64,000 bases of DNA from Sphingobacteriia bacterium (GTDB lineage Bacteria; Bacteroidota; Bacteroidia; Chitinophagales; Chitinophagaceae). Within the stretch, counting starts at the first letter, position 1. Every line of letters starts with the position of its first letter. The notes beneath the pieces are model-generated. The model was not told the DNA's origin and searched no databases. It saw only the letters and a program-made list of their open reading frames with translations. The stretch covers positions 186,001-250,000 of the forward strand of contig JAFKLS010000019.1 of NCBI GenBank assembly GCA_017304675.1. The letters run 5' to 3'. Below are positions 36,379-44,035 of this stretch, one piece after another. The translations under genes and the position numbers were made by a program.

Positions 36379-36996
36379 ATGACCAGTGTTATTACAGGCG
36401 ATATTATTAATTCCAGGACTATTGCTAACCAACAGCAATGGCTTAAGCCTCTTAAGCAACTATTTCTAACCTTTGGGAAGTCTCCAAAAATATGGGAGAT
36501 ATACAGGGGGGACAGCTTCCAGATTGAAGTTAAAAGACCTGAAGCTGCCTTTCTTACAGCTCTGCAAATCAAAGCCTGTATTAAGTCAATTGCAGGACTG
36601 GATGTAAGAATGGTAATTGGCATCGGGGAAAAAAACTTTGATGCACCCAGAATTACAGAATCCAACGGAGAGGCTTTTATCAATTCAGGAGAAAAGTTTG
36701 AAAGCCTGAAAAGGTTGAAAAAGAATCTGGCTATTAAATCCCCCTGGCCGAAAGTTGATACTGACCTTAATTTAATGATTGATCTGGCATCTATTGCAAT
36801 GGATAAATGGACACCTTCATCTGCCGAACTGATTGCCCTGTCATTGGCCAATCAGAGCCTATCGCAAAAAGAATTGGGTAAAGAGATTGGCAGGAAACAA
36901 TCTTCTATCAGTGAAAGACAAAAAAGAGCACATTATGACGAGATCATTGCATTGGAGTTATTTTATCGAAATAAAATATTACAACAACTTAATTGA
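36379..36996 (+). CDS. SatD family protein: cyclase-like domain plus helix-turn-helix
   Basis: The 205-residue protein opens MTSVITGDIINSR, the SatD family mark. The N-terminal 130 residues follow the plan of class III nucleotidyl cyclases: D8 in GDIINS, GDSFQIEV with D45, then VRMVIGIGE with R77 and NGEAFINSGEKFESL. Both metal-type aspartates are present; enzyme activity is inference. The C-terminal 65 residues hold a helix-turn-helix (SLSQKELGKEIGRKQSSISE), so the protein is likely a DNA-binding sensor. Its ATG lies just after four palindromic operators. The DUF3307 gene follows after two bases; this pairing is common in Bacteroidota and other bacteria. Confidence 0.8.
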   Translation: MTSVITGDIINSRTIANQQQWLKPLKQLFLTFGKSPKIWEIYRGDSFQIEVKRPEAAFLTALQIKACIKSIAGLDVRMVIGIGEKNFDAPRITESNGEAFINSGEKFESLKRLKKNLAIKSPWPKVDTDLNLMIDLASIAMDKWTPSSAELIALSLANQSLSQKELGKEIGRKQSSISERQKRAHYDEIIALELFYRNKILQQLN

Positions 36997-36998
36997 TA

Positions 36999-37727
36999 AT
37001 GATACTATTAATTCAACTTTTCTTAGCCCATATTGTCGGCGATTTTTTTCTGCAGCCTACCCAATGGGTTAAAGACAAAAAAGCAAAAAAATATAGATCC
37101 CGCTACCTTTACATACATACACTGATACATTTCCTGTTAATATTGGGCATTGTAGGAAGCATTGATTTTTGGAAACCTGCACTTCTCATTGCAATCATAC
37201 ATTTTAGTATAGACATTGTTAAGTTGCTTGCCCAAAAAGATAAAACAGAAAGAGACTGGTTCTTTATCGACCAAGGACTACATATTAGTGCCATATTATT
37301 TGTATGGTCATACAAACAAAATATGGTGATTGATTGGCACGCACTTTCTGATAAGAAAATCCTGTTTCCTGCAACAGCCGTATTATTTGTATTGAACCCT
37401 ACTTCGTATATTGTTAAAACGATTATTTCCAAATGGACACCCAATACTCAAACGGCAGGAAATATTGGTACTCCCGCAGATGACTCACTCCAAAGTGCCG
37501 GCACAGTAATCGGTATGTTGGAAAGAATCTTGGTTTTGGTTTTTGTTTTTTTGGGAAAATGGGAGGGAGTAGGCTTTCTGCTTGCGGCCAAATCGGTATT
37601 CCGGTTTGGGGAATTAAAAGACGCAAAAAATATGAAGCTTACTGAATATGTGCTGATTGGCACCTTTTTAAGTTTTGGTGTAGCTGTTGCTACCGGCCTT
37701 ATCACTATAAAATTGTTAGGAAAATAA
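36999..37727 (+). CDS. DUF3307 membrane protein, partner of SatD
   Basis: From ATG 36999 the protein has 242 residues and about six membrane helices. The N-terminus (LIQLFLAHIVGDFFLQPTQW) with the HIVGDF and FLQP elements identifies DUF3307. A TTG two codons earlier would overlap the satD stop. Its role is unknown. The fixed association with satD suggests that the membrane protein is the output or the sensor partner of the SatD regulator. Confidence 0.85.
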   Translation: MILLIQLFLAHIVGDFFLQPTQWVKDKKAKKYRSRYLYIHTLIHFLLILGIVGSIDFWKPALLIAIIHFSIDIVKLLAQKDKTERDWFFIDQGLHISAILFVWSYKQNMVIDWHALSDKKILFPATAVLFVLNPTSYIVKTIISKWTPNTQTAGNIGTPADDSLQSAGTVIGMLERILVLVFVFLGKWEGVGFLLAAKSVFRFGELKDAKNMKLTEYVLIGTFLSFGVAVATGLITIKLLGK

Positions 37728-37747
37728 TAGCTGGTTCTTGCCAAGAA

Positions 37748-38052
37748 GCAATCAAAGGCTTACCAACATGGTTATTCGCTTATAATTATCCGCATAATGT
37801 ATCATGTCCTTAGTTTTATTTGCATTTTTATGGATATTCAGAAATAAATTAGTTATGGCAGGGAGAATGTTCGCCGTTTATCTAATGGTGAACGGATTAG
37901 AACGCTTTTTAATTGAAAAAATCCGGGTGAATACAAAATATAGTTTCTGGGGTATCCATCCAACACAGGCAGAGTTGATTTCTGCTGGATTATTTGTAGG
38001 CGGGTTGATTCTTTTTGCAACGGCGCCTAAATTGAATATAAATAAGCGATAG
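37748..38052 (+). pseudogene. Degraded copy of the lgt 3' end
   Basis: Bases 37748-37800 match lgt around 34925-34976 (TTACCAACATGGTTATTCGC against TTACCAACATGGTTTTTCGC). Bases 37804-38052 then match 35080-35318: AGRMFAVYLMVNGLERFLIE against AGRMFGLYLMLNGIERFFIE. The roughly 100 bases between are missing, and the first 290 codons of lgt are absent. The copy has diverged by perhaps a fifth, so it is an old paralogue remnant or a piece from a relative. A short frame of 82 codons remains open (MSLVLFAFLWIF...), but it cannot make an active enzyme. Confidence 0.85.
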
Positions 38053-38077
38053 ATTTTATAACCCTTAAAATATCAAC

Positions 38078-38443
38078 ATGAAACGTTTGAATCTTTGGTA
38101 TTGGATTGTTACAGGATTATTCGCAGCATTTATGCTTTTCTCTGCTATTCCCAACATTTTAAACACAAAGGAATCGGTTGACTTTGTAGCCACCGGATTG
38201 GGTTATCCCAAATACATGATCCCGTTTCTTGGCTGGGCCAAGGCTTTTGGTGTGATTGCCATTTTAATTCCGCAGTTCAGGAGACTTAAAGAATGGGCCT
38301 ATGCAGGCTTGCTGTTCGATCTGCTCGGTGCTGTTTACTCTGTAGCTTCTGTAAACGGTATTCAGCCATCATTGGCCGTTATGATTTTGCCCATCAGCTT
38401 CCTGTTCATTTCGTACTATCTCTGGCATAAAAAGATTGCCTGA
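38078..38443 (+). CDS. DoxX-like small membrane protein
   Basis: The 121-residue protein has four membrane helices. It starts with a WYWIVTGLFAAFMLFSAIPN helix, then GYPKYMIPFLGWAKAFGVIAIL, a basic loop (QFRRLKEWAYAGLLFDLLGAVYS) and a last helix. This is the DoxX/DoxX-like layout. Functions in the family range from thiosulfate oxidation to unknown redox roles; nothing here narrows it. It lies 25 bases after the lgt remnant. Confidence 0.78.
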   Translation: MKRLNLWYWIVTGLFAAFMLFSAIPNILNTKESVDFVATGLGYPKYMIPFLGWAKAFGVIAILIPQFRRLKEWAYAGLLFDLLGAVYSVASVNGIQPSLAVMILPISFLFISYYLWHKKIA

Positions 38444-38671
38444 TTGTCTCTTACATAGATTTTCATTTCATGAACTCCATACGGCTTATATAGGGCTTAT
38501 GTACGGCTTTGGCAGGGAGGGAGGGGCAATGGACAATGAATAATTGACAATTGATAATGGAAATGCACATATGCAGATTTGAAGATGTGCAAATGGGGAA
38601 ACAGCTAGTAGTAAATCGGTAGTGGCGAGTAGGGGATGGTTGATTGTCCACAGTCCATAGACTATGGTCGA

Positions 38672-38716
38672 TATCCGGGAATTTTTAAGGGGTTGTATTC
38701 GGGACAGATTCGGAAC
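38672..38716. repeat. Intergenic repeat, copy 2 (with partial copy at 38805-38831)
   Basis: It shares GGTTGTATTCGGGACAG and flanking ATCCGG/AATTT with 36080-36122. A small hairpin (GAACAG/CTGTTC, 38713-38733) follows. The partial copy at 38805-38831 keeps ATCCTAAAATTTCAG and GGGTTGTATT. All three lie in non-coding DNA. Confidence 0.55.
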
Positions 38717-38807
38717 AGCTTCGGGAACTGTTCGGGTGGGATCGAAAGTTGAATAAGTGCAAAACAGAAGATAGGAGACAGGAGAAAAAATGGTCGATAA
38801 TCGTTAT

Positions 38808-38907
38808 CCTAAAATTTCAGAGGGTTGTATTGCCGTTTTCGCAGAGTCCACCTGCTTGCTATACAGTTTGCCTAAGTGAGGCTCTGCGAAAACACAAAAG
38901 TTTTAGG
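38808..38907. other. Large two-tier inverted repeat in an 890-base non-coding stretch
   Basis: GTTTTCGCAGAG (38835-38846) is perfectly complementary to CTCTGCGAAAAC (38882-38893). An outer pair, CCTAAAA (38808-38814) and TTTTAGG (38901-38907), extends the structure. The 35-base loop contains TCCACCTGCTTGCTATACAG. No T-run follows, so it is not a plain terminator. The region 38444-39330 carries no frame I would call a gene; besides this element it holds the repeats at 38672 and the leader hairpin near 39272. Confidence 0.55.
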
Positions 38908-39271
38908 TATAAATAAGAGAAGTCTTGAATTTTATTACCGTATTTGTCAGATTTCTAGCAAATAGGTCATTTTTTCGGCTTATTTGTCATATGTAAAAAA
39001 TACACAATAACCGGTTTGTAGATATAAAACTATATAAAATTTGACATTTTTATGACAATTATACCTTTATTGACTTTGTGGCATAATTGCTGACCGAGTT
39101 AGGAAAAAATATCATAAGAACAAATAATAGACAAGAAGATTAATAGCACATAGGAAAGGCTACTTCGGAGGCTGTTCACCTCTCAAGATACGGTTATGCT
39201 CGACAGCACGAAAATATGAGTTTGTATTTACTAACCAAATTTTTCTTTAGCCCTATCAAACCTCGACGAGA

Positions 39272-39308
39272 TGAGTTCAGCAGCGTTAGGAGTTTCCGAA
39301 TGAACTCG
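39272..39308 (+). promoter_or_regulatory. Hairpin in the long leader of the 39331 gene
   Basis: TGAGTTCA (39272-39279) pairs with TGAACTCG (39301-39308) over eight positions, counting one T-G pair, around a 21-base loop. It stops 22 bases before the ATG. Upstream lies about 200 bases of GC-richer, stem-rich sequence (GGAGG/CCTC and GCTGT/ACAGC pairs near 39164-39220). It could be a structured leader or a separate small RNA. Confidence 0.4.
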
Positions 39309-39330
39309 TAATAATTTTTAATTAATAAAA

Positions 39331-40224
39331 ATGGTAAAATTCACGAATCATTTTAAAATAAAAACAAGTATTGATTTTGTCGATATTCCAGTTGATGATA
39401 AAGATTTATTAGCCTTTATCTGCCCATTCTTAATAGAAAGCAACAAAGCAGATAAACTGATTTTGCAAATCAGCAATAGACTCAAAAACTTTCTTACAGA
39501 ATTAAACACGACTTACATTAAAACAAATGACCATAAAAATGGAATACCATTTTTGGATCATTTACATGAACCGAATGAATATCATTTGGGGTATTCCTCG
39601 GTTAACCAAGGGAAGGCAGTTTCAAATTCCAAAGCTGAAGACATTTTTACAGCGCTAAGAAATAACCGTTTTGCTAAAAAAGGTTTTTCTATCACTAATG
39701 AAGCTCACAATGTTTTGCTTTTAGTTGATGGTATTGGACAGGATATAATGTCTGATATTATTGCGAATGTTTGCAGAGACATTTTTGCAGATTTTACAAT
39801 AGCTGTTTGCAAGAAACATTCGATAACAACAAGACCAACTAATATTGAGTTCTATAATGACAAATCTAAAAAATGGGAGCAGAAAAGTGCCAATTTACCA
39901 TTCAATATAGGACACATAATTTTAGTCCCAAGCAATCTCTTATCTGGCGGTAGAGCATACGCAAATCGGTATAACTGGTTTGTATCAAGCAATTATATTT
40001 CCAAAGAGGTTCTAAATCAAAAAAAGCCACTTAAAGGAATGGTTATTCAGATGAAAGACGGAACAAAAAAAGCTATAATCAAAGAGGTTTATAAACATTA
40101 TAAGAAACCCAAAAAGGATTTAGTTGATTTTGTTATTCAGTATCCAGATTCGTTAGATAAGTTTATTGAATATGCAAAAATTCATTATCCAGAACTAAAA
40201 CTTGATCATTTAAAAGATAAATAG
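39331..40224 (+). CDS. Uncharacterised protein with a conserved DGIGxDxxSD core
   Basis: I do not recognise a named family for this 297-residue soluble protein. From memory, unverified, it resembles a scattered group of unknown proteins that begin with 'FVDVPVDxDxLLFxxPFLIE' and have a core of 'D-x-G-x-D-xx-SD-xx-x-Nxx'. Here these read FVDIPVDDKDLLAFICPFLI and LLLVDGIGQDIMSDIIANVC. The C-terminal 80 residues are lysine-rich (KDGTKKAIIKEVYKHYKKPK). It is AT-rich, single, behind a long structured leader, and closed by a strong terminator. The accessory context suggests a defence or mobile-element role, which is inference. Confidence 0.6.
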   Translation: MVKFTNHFKIKTSIDFVDIPVDDKDLLAFICPFLIESNKADKLILQISNRLKNFLTELNTTYIKTNDHKNGIPFLDHLHEPNEYHLGYSSVNQGKAVSNSKAEDIFTALRNNRFAKKGFSITNEAHNVLLLVDGIGQDIMSDIIANVCRDIFADFTIAVCKKHSITTRPTNIEFYNDKSKKWEQKSANLPFNIGHIILVPSNLLSGGRAYANRYNWFVSSNYISKEVLNQKKPLKGMVIQMKDGTKKAIIKEVYKHYKKPKKDLVDFVIQYPDSLDKFIEYAKIHYPELKLDHLKDK

Positions 40225-40246
40225 TATTACGCTGAATATTGAAAGT

Positions 40247-40277
40247 AAAACCCTCTAGAAAAATTTAGAGGGTTTTT
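40247..40277 (+). terminator. Terminator after the 39331 gene
   Basis: AAACCCTCTA pairs with TTAGAGGGTTT around a seven-base loop, followed by T on the plus strand. It separates the 39331 gene from the two-gene nuclease unit. Confidence 0.85.
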
Positions 40278-40312
40278 AAAAAAGACTACATTATTATCTA
40301 AAATATTATACC

Positions 40313-40405
40313 ATGATTGCAAAAACAAACCACATAAAAACTTTAGCAAGAATATTTTTATTTCATGAACCTTATTATTGGATTAGTTATAGTTATGAAG
40401 AGTAA
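40313..40405 (+). CDS. Possible 30-residue peptide, uncertain
   Basis: An ATG frame of 30 codons (MIAKTNHIKTLARIFLFHEP, then YYWISYSYEE) lies in the 273-base gap before the 40498 gene. It has no family I know. The gap is otherwise AT-rich and probably holds the promoter of the downstream pair. It may be a chance frame or a remnant. Confidence 0.15.
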   Translation: MIAKTNHIKTLARIFLFHEPYYWISYSYEE

Positions 40406-40497
40406 GAAGTAACAAGTTGTAAAAGATTACTGAGTTTATTCTTTATTATTGATGTATATTTAATAAAGACCTTATTTAACTAATTATCTTATTTAAA

Positions 40498-41757
40498 ATG
40501 GATAAAAAGACTGAAGGATCTTGGCTAATTCATCACACCAACAAATTGCAAGGGGTGACAAGTCAATTTGGCTATGAAAAAATATTCTTAGCAGGCAAAG
40601 CTGGTATTCTCCTTTCTGCAATTTCAGAAAATCGAGAAGTTGCCATCAATAACGATAAATTATTTGTTTTAGCAAATGCTGCTAACATTAATACCACATT
40701 CGAACTACCTAAACTTATTGAAGTTTTAGAAAAGCAAGAATTAGTTGAAAAATCATCTAAAGGAATTGCTGTTTTGGGTGTGACAACTGCAGCTACGTTA
40801 CAACATACATCCAACATATTTGAATCTCTTGAACCAAATTCGAAAGAGCTTGCATCCCTTGAACTCGCAGAACATGCCTCTTTAGCACCCGTATTAGACA
40901 CAGAAGTTTCAGAAAAATTATCAGATGCCTATAGACTCTCATCTTCAGATACAATTCAGTTGCTTTTAGATTCAGAAACAATAGGTTTTGTTGATTCAGA
41001 AAAGATTTCAGATAAAAAGCTTTTGTTCAACGGTAATTTATTCCGCAGAGAATCTACCCAGAAAGTAAAAACAGTTCTTGATTCATTAAATTCTTTTGAA
41101 CAAACGAAACTTAATGAGATGACTGAAATTCTTAAAAAATCAGCATGTGTAAGTGTTGATTTCGCCGAAAAATTTTTAGGATATACTCTTTTCCAGAAAC
41201 TGACCGCAATAGGTTTGTTTGATGTAAGTGTAGTAAGTAATTCAAAAGAAGAGGTCGGTTTCTTAACATTGCCGTCAGCATTTTCGAAATTTAGTAATTC
41301 GATGGTAGATGATGCTTTTGATTTGGCAAAAGCCTTTGTTAGTTCCATAACCTATGGTATGACAAAAAGCTCTTATGAGCGTGGACAAATACAATTAGTA
41401 GATTTGTTATTGAGTGCTCTCGTACGAGGGGAAAGCGTTGGACCCGTAAAGGCAATTGGAGAAGATTATAAAATATTAGAGTTAAAAGGAGTTGTTGAAG
41501 TAAAACACGGTAGTAAAAAGGGGAGATCAGGACCAATGTTACGGCTTTTAAAAAAAGAAGTTGGAGAACTGGCTCTTCAAGCAATTAGACAAGGTGATGT
41601 AAGTGAACATTCTTTGAATGCATTGCCTTCTGCTGCTGTTACAAAGTTTAGCGGCCCAGAATTTAATCGAGAGAAAACTAGACGAAAACAGGTTAGTATG
41701 AATCCTAGAGCAACAAATGATATGTTATCAATTTTACGTACAGGAGGTAAGTTATGA
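40498..41757 (+). CDS. Uncharacterised first gene of a two-gene nuclease unit
   Basis: The 419-residue soluble protein matches no family I can name. The first 110 residues look like a winged-helix module (FVLANAANINTTFELPKLIE and VLEKQELVEKSSKGIAVLG). The middle has GFVDSEKISDKKLLFNGNLF and KVKTVLDSLNSFEQTK. The C-terminal part is basic (KHGSKKGRSGPMLRLLKKEV and NREKTRRKQVSMNPRATNDM). This suggests a DNA- or RNA-binding partner. The last four bases overlap the next gene's ATG. AGGAGG lies just upstream of that ATG, inside this gene; such a strong Shine-Dalgarno is unusual in Bacteroidota and hints at transfer. Confidence 0.7.
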   Translation: MDKKTEGSWLIHHTNKLQGVTSQFGYEKIFLAGKAGILLSAISENREVAINNDKLFVLANAANINTTFELPKLIEVLEKQELVEKSSKGIAVLGVTTAATLQHTSNIFESLEPNSKELASLELAEHASLAPVLDTEVSEKLSDAYRLSSSDTIQLLLDSETIGFVDSEKISDKKLLFNGNLFRRESTQKVKTVLDSLNSFEQTKLNEMTEILKKSACVSVDFAEKFLGYTLFQKLTAIGLFDVSVVSNSKEEVGFLTLPSAFSKFSNSMVDDAFDLAKAFVSSITYGMTKSSYERGQIQLVDLLLSALVRGESVGPVKAIGEDYKILELKGVVEVKHGSKKGRSGPMLRLLKKEVGELALQAIRQGDVSEHSLNALPSAAVTKFSGPEFNREKTRRKQVSMNPRATNDMLSILRTGGKL

Positions 41758-42797
41758 TGAATCAGGCCAAAAATTTAATGCCCAAAGGATATTATATGGA
41801 GGAATTGCTTCGAAATTATTTTCTTAGAGCAGGTTATTACGTTGTTCGAGGTGTACCATTTATTTATGAAGGATTTGATATAACAGATATTGACCTATGG
41901 CTCTATAGTAGGACATCATCAGTTGCACGAGAGATTACTTTGGTCGATTCTAAAAACAAAAAAACTCCTCAAGCGATAGAGAGAATTTTTTGGATTCAAG
42001 GTTTACGATTTGCAACCAAAGCAACAAATGCTATTGTTGCAACGACAGAGCGAAGACAAGAAGTCAAAAAATTTGGCAAAGAACTAGGCGTAGTCGTACT
42101 TGATGGGAGCTTTTTAAAAAAGCTGGTAGATTCGAATTCTGGTAGTAATAGAATATCTGATGAAGAACTCTACTCTCTAATAGCAAGTTATACTTTAAGT
42201 AAATTGGACGGTGATTGGAAGGGACGCTTAAAGTTTTCAAAAAGTTTATTAGCTTATCCACTTTCATTTGATTCATGTAATGAATGGTTGGAGCAAGGGA
42301 GATTTTTTGTTGAGCAATCTATAACGAATAAAAATCATAGAGAAGTTGCATTACGCTGCTTGTATTTGATTTGTTCTTTTATTGCGTTATCAGTGGATTA
42401 CTGTATGAAAGAAATATCTTTTTATGAAACTTTAGAGAGAAGTAGATTGCTAAAGGAAGGCTTTACATATGGAAGTAAGGGGAATGAAGGAATCAACAAT
42501 ATCTTAAAGCTTGCTATAGGATTGATTGAAGAAAACATTAATGATGGTTCAGTTATTGCACGAAAGATAAAAATAAATGTAGAAAATCAACTAGCAAAAT
42601 TAAATACTGATGTACTCGGAGAGTATTTTTCTAGCAATGAAGTAGCTAAAAATTTATTTTCTGTTGCTAAAGAATTTGAACAAATTGCCATGAATAAAGA
42701 ATTTTCAACACATAATAATGCAAGCTTAGAGCTTCGAAGTATGTTATTTTGTTTGCTTGACTATTGGGGTATTAATCGAGTAGCGTTTTCACAATAA
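41754..42797 (+). CDS. PD-(D/E)xK-type nuclease, second gene of the unit
   Basis: The 347-residue protein has an N-terminal restriction-endonuclease-like fold. Helix EELLRNYFLRAGYYVVRGVP supplies an acidic residue; DITDIDLWLYSRT gives the D of the motif, and REITLVDSKNKKTPQAIERI gives the D-x-K with a basic patch. IFWIQGLRFATKATNAIVAT follows, as in Mrr-like nucleases. The C-terminal 200 residues are helical (repeated hydrophobic periods around 185-300) and may bind the partner or a target. ATG 41754 overlaps the upstream stop (ATGA) after an AGGAGGT site. A second ATG directly follows. Restriction or abortive-infection activity is inference. Confidence 0.7.
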   Translation: MMNQAKNLMPKGYYMEELLRNYFLRAGYYVVRGVPFIYEGFDITDIDLWLYSRTSSVAREITLVDSKNKKTPQAIERIFWIQGLRFATKATNAIVATTERRQEVKKFGKELGVVVLDGSFLKKLVDSNSGSNRISDEELYSLIASYTLSKLDGDWKGRLKFSKSLLAYPLSFDSCNEWLEQGRFFVEQSITNKNHREVALRCLYLICSFIALSVDYCMKEISFYETLERSRLLKEGFTYGSKGNEGINNILKLAIGLIEENINDGSVIARKIKINVENQLAKLNTDVLGEYFSSNEVAKNLFSVAKEFEQIAMNKEFSTHNNASLELRSMLFCLLDYWGINRVAFSQ

Positions 42798-42845
42798 GTA
42801 AACCTAATTATAACACTTAAAAAAAGGATTTTAATTTTGGGATTT

Positions 42846-43247
42846 CTAATTCCTCTCAATTAATTTCTCCAATCTAGCCATCATCTCATCCTTCTCTTTC
42901 AGCATCCTTTCATACAACACAATCTTTTCTTCATGAAGTTTTAAGACTGCATCAACAGGATTAAAAACGGGATTATGTTGAACAACTGCTGCACTATCAT
43001 TAAATGTACTTGAAATTATAGTTATCGCCTGTTCCTCATCAAAATTCTGAATGGCTTCCACAGGCACTTTTAATACAGCAGCTATTTGCTGGAGTAGGGG
43101 AGCATCAATGCTTTCCTTTTGTTCGAGTAAAGAAATTTTCTTCTGGTTCCAGTCATCTCCCAGTTCATGTGCCAAAGCCTCTTGTTTAATACCCAGCATT
43201 TCGCGAAAACGTTTCACATTGCGGCCTTCGTGTATCTTATGTTCCAT
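42846..43247 (-). CDS. XRE-family helix-turn-helix regulator
   Basis: The 133-residue protein has an HTH_3 domain at about residues 9-70 (GRNVKRFREMLGIKQEALAH, then DWNQKKISLLEQ and LLQQIAAVLKVPVEAI). A C-terminal coiled coil follows (DAVLKLHEEKIVLYERMLKE, then KDEMMARLEKLIERN) and is likely the dimerisation element. Such proteins are common in accessory regions of Bacteroidota. It is convergent with the nuclease pair, so it probably controls other genes or itself. Confidence 0.88.
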   Translation of the reverse strand: MEHKIHEGRNVKRFREMLGIKQEALAHELGDDWNQKKISLLEQKESIDAPLLQQIAAVLKVPVEAIQNFDEEQAITIISSTFNDSAAVVQHNPVFNPVDAVLKLHEEKIVLYERMLKEKDEMMARLEKLIERN

Positions 43248-43310
43248 TAGCTCATTTTTTTGTTAGCAGCCAAAGTTAACTTTTATTCTAATATAACATA
43301 TTGTGCTTTT

Positions 43311-43377
43311 TCTTTTTTGCTCCTCCAAAAAAGAAACAAAAAAAGAGCCCCGAAATCGATTACAGCCCGATTTCGGG
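43311..43377. repeat. Left repeat/hairpin unit flanking the 43551 gene
   Basis: An A/T block (GCTCCTCCAAAAAAGAAACA, then AAAAAAAGAGCC) is followed by a 10-bp perfect hairpin CCCGAAATCG/CGATTTCGGG at 43349-43377. A related unit in opposite orientation lies at 43908-43972. Together they bracket a 530-base segment. Confidence 0.5.
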
Positions 43378-43550
43378 AGGGTTCCCTGATTAAGCTGTGA
43401 TGCTACTGTGACTTCAACTACAGAACTCTGATATGTTGTGGTCAGCTATAGTCACCTTACTAAATTAGTTTCTAAGATACCCTTTAAATAGGAATAAAGT
43501 ATCCCTACAGAAACTGGTTTATTCTTTTGGGCTTAATCAATTTTACTGTT

Positions 43551-43871
43551 ATGAAGAAGCCCCAACAAACACAGAAAAAAAACGAAGAGTATAAGAACCT
43601 TGTAAACTCTTTACAAGATGCGCAATTTATTTTTCGAACACTATTTACAGACTACACCGAAGATACACTTACCAACGGTGTGCACTTATGGCTTGAAAAA
43701 ACGGAAGACCCGGCTGCGCTTCGGTTGTTTTTAAACCTCCCTGAGCTAATAGAATTATATGGCATTGAGGATTTCCTGGATGGCAGGATTGATATACCGG
43801 AGGTTGATAATAAACAAAGTATGAGAAATGCCGGATTAGTTAGAATAAGTGATAAAAGATTCAAAAGCTGA
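43551..43871 (+). CDS. Hypothetical protein (106 aa)
   Basis: A soluble, mostly helical protein with no family I recognise. It starts with a lysine/glutamine-rich leader (MKKPQQTQKKNEEYKNLVNS) and contains LFTDYTEDTLTNGVHLWLEK and LFLNLPELIELYGIEDFLDG. ATG 43551 is chosen over a TTG eight codons upstream. The gene sits alone between two inverted repeat units. Confidence 0.65.
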   Translation: MKKPQQTQKKNEEYKNLVNSLQDAQFIFRTLFTDYTEDTLTNGVHLWLEKTEDPAALRLFLNLPELIELYGIEDFLDGRIDIPEVDNKQSMRNAGLVRISDKRFKS

Positions 43872-43907
43872 AGTCACAGTAGCAAAAAGTTCTATCAAGG
43901 CTTCTTT

Positions 43908-43972
43908 CCGAAAACGTGCTGTATATCGTTTTCGGATGGCTTTTTGGTTACTTTTTTCCATAAAAAAGTAAC
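43908..43972. repeat. Right repeat/hairpin unit flanking the 43551 gene
   Basis: A 9-bp hairpin CCGAAAACG/CGTTTTCGG (43908-43935) is followed by GGCTTTTTGG and an 11-bp palindrome GTTACTTTTTT/AAAAAAGTAAC. This is the mirror of the left unit: hairpin inside, A/T-rich block outside. Confidence 0.5.
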
Positions 43973-44035
43973 AGAATAAGAACTTTTAAGCTGTAGCAAT
44001 CTTTTGAGATTAAAATACCTAATAAGAAATCGCGT

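Noticed and set aside
38444..39330. Retron or reverse-transcriptase cassette
   Set aside because: The non-coding stretch is structured, but no reverse transcriptase motif is found in the downstream protein.
42846..43247. XRE protein as an antitoxin of an adjacent toxin
   Set aside because: It is convergent with the nuclease pair and no small toxin frame lies next to it on the same strand.
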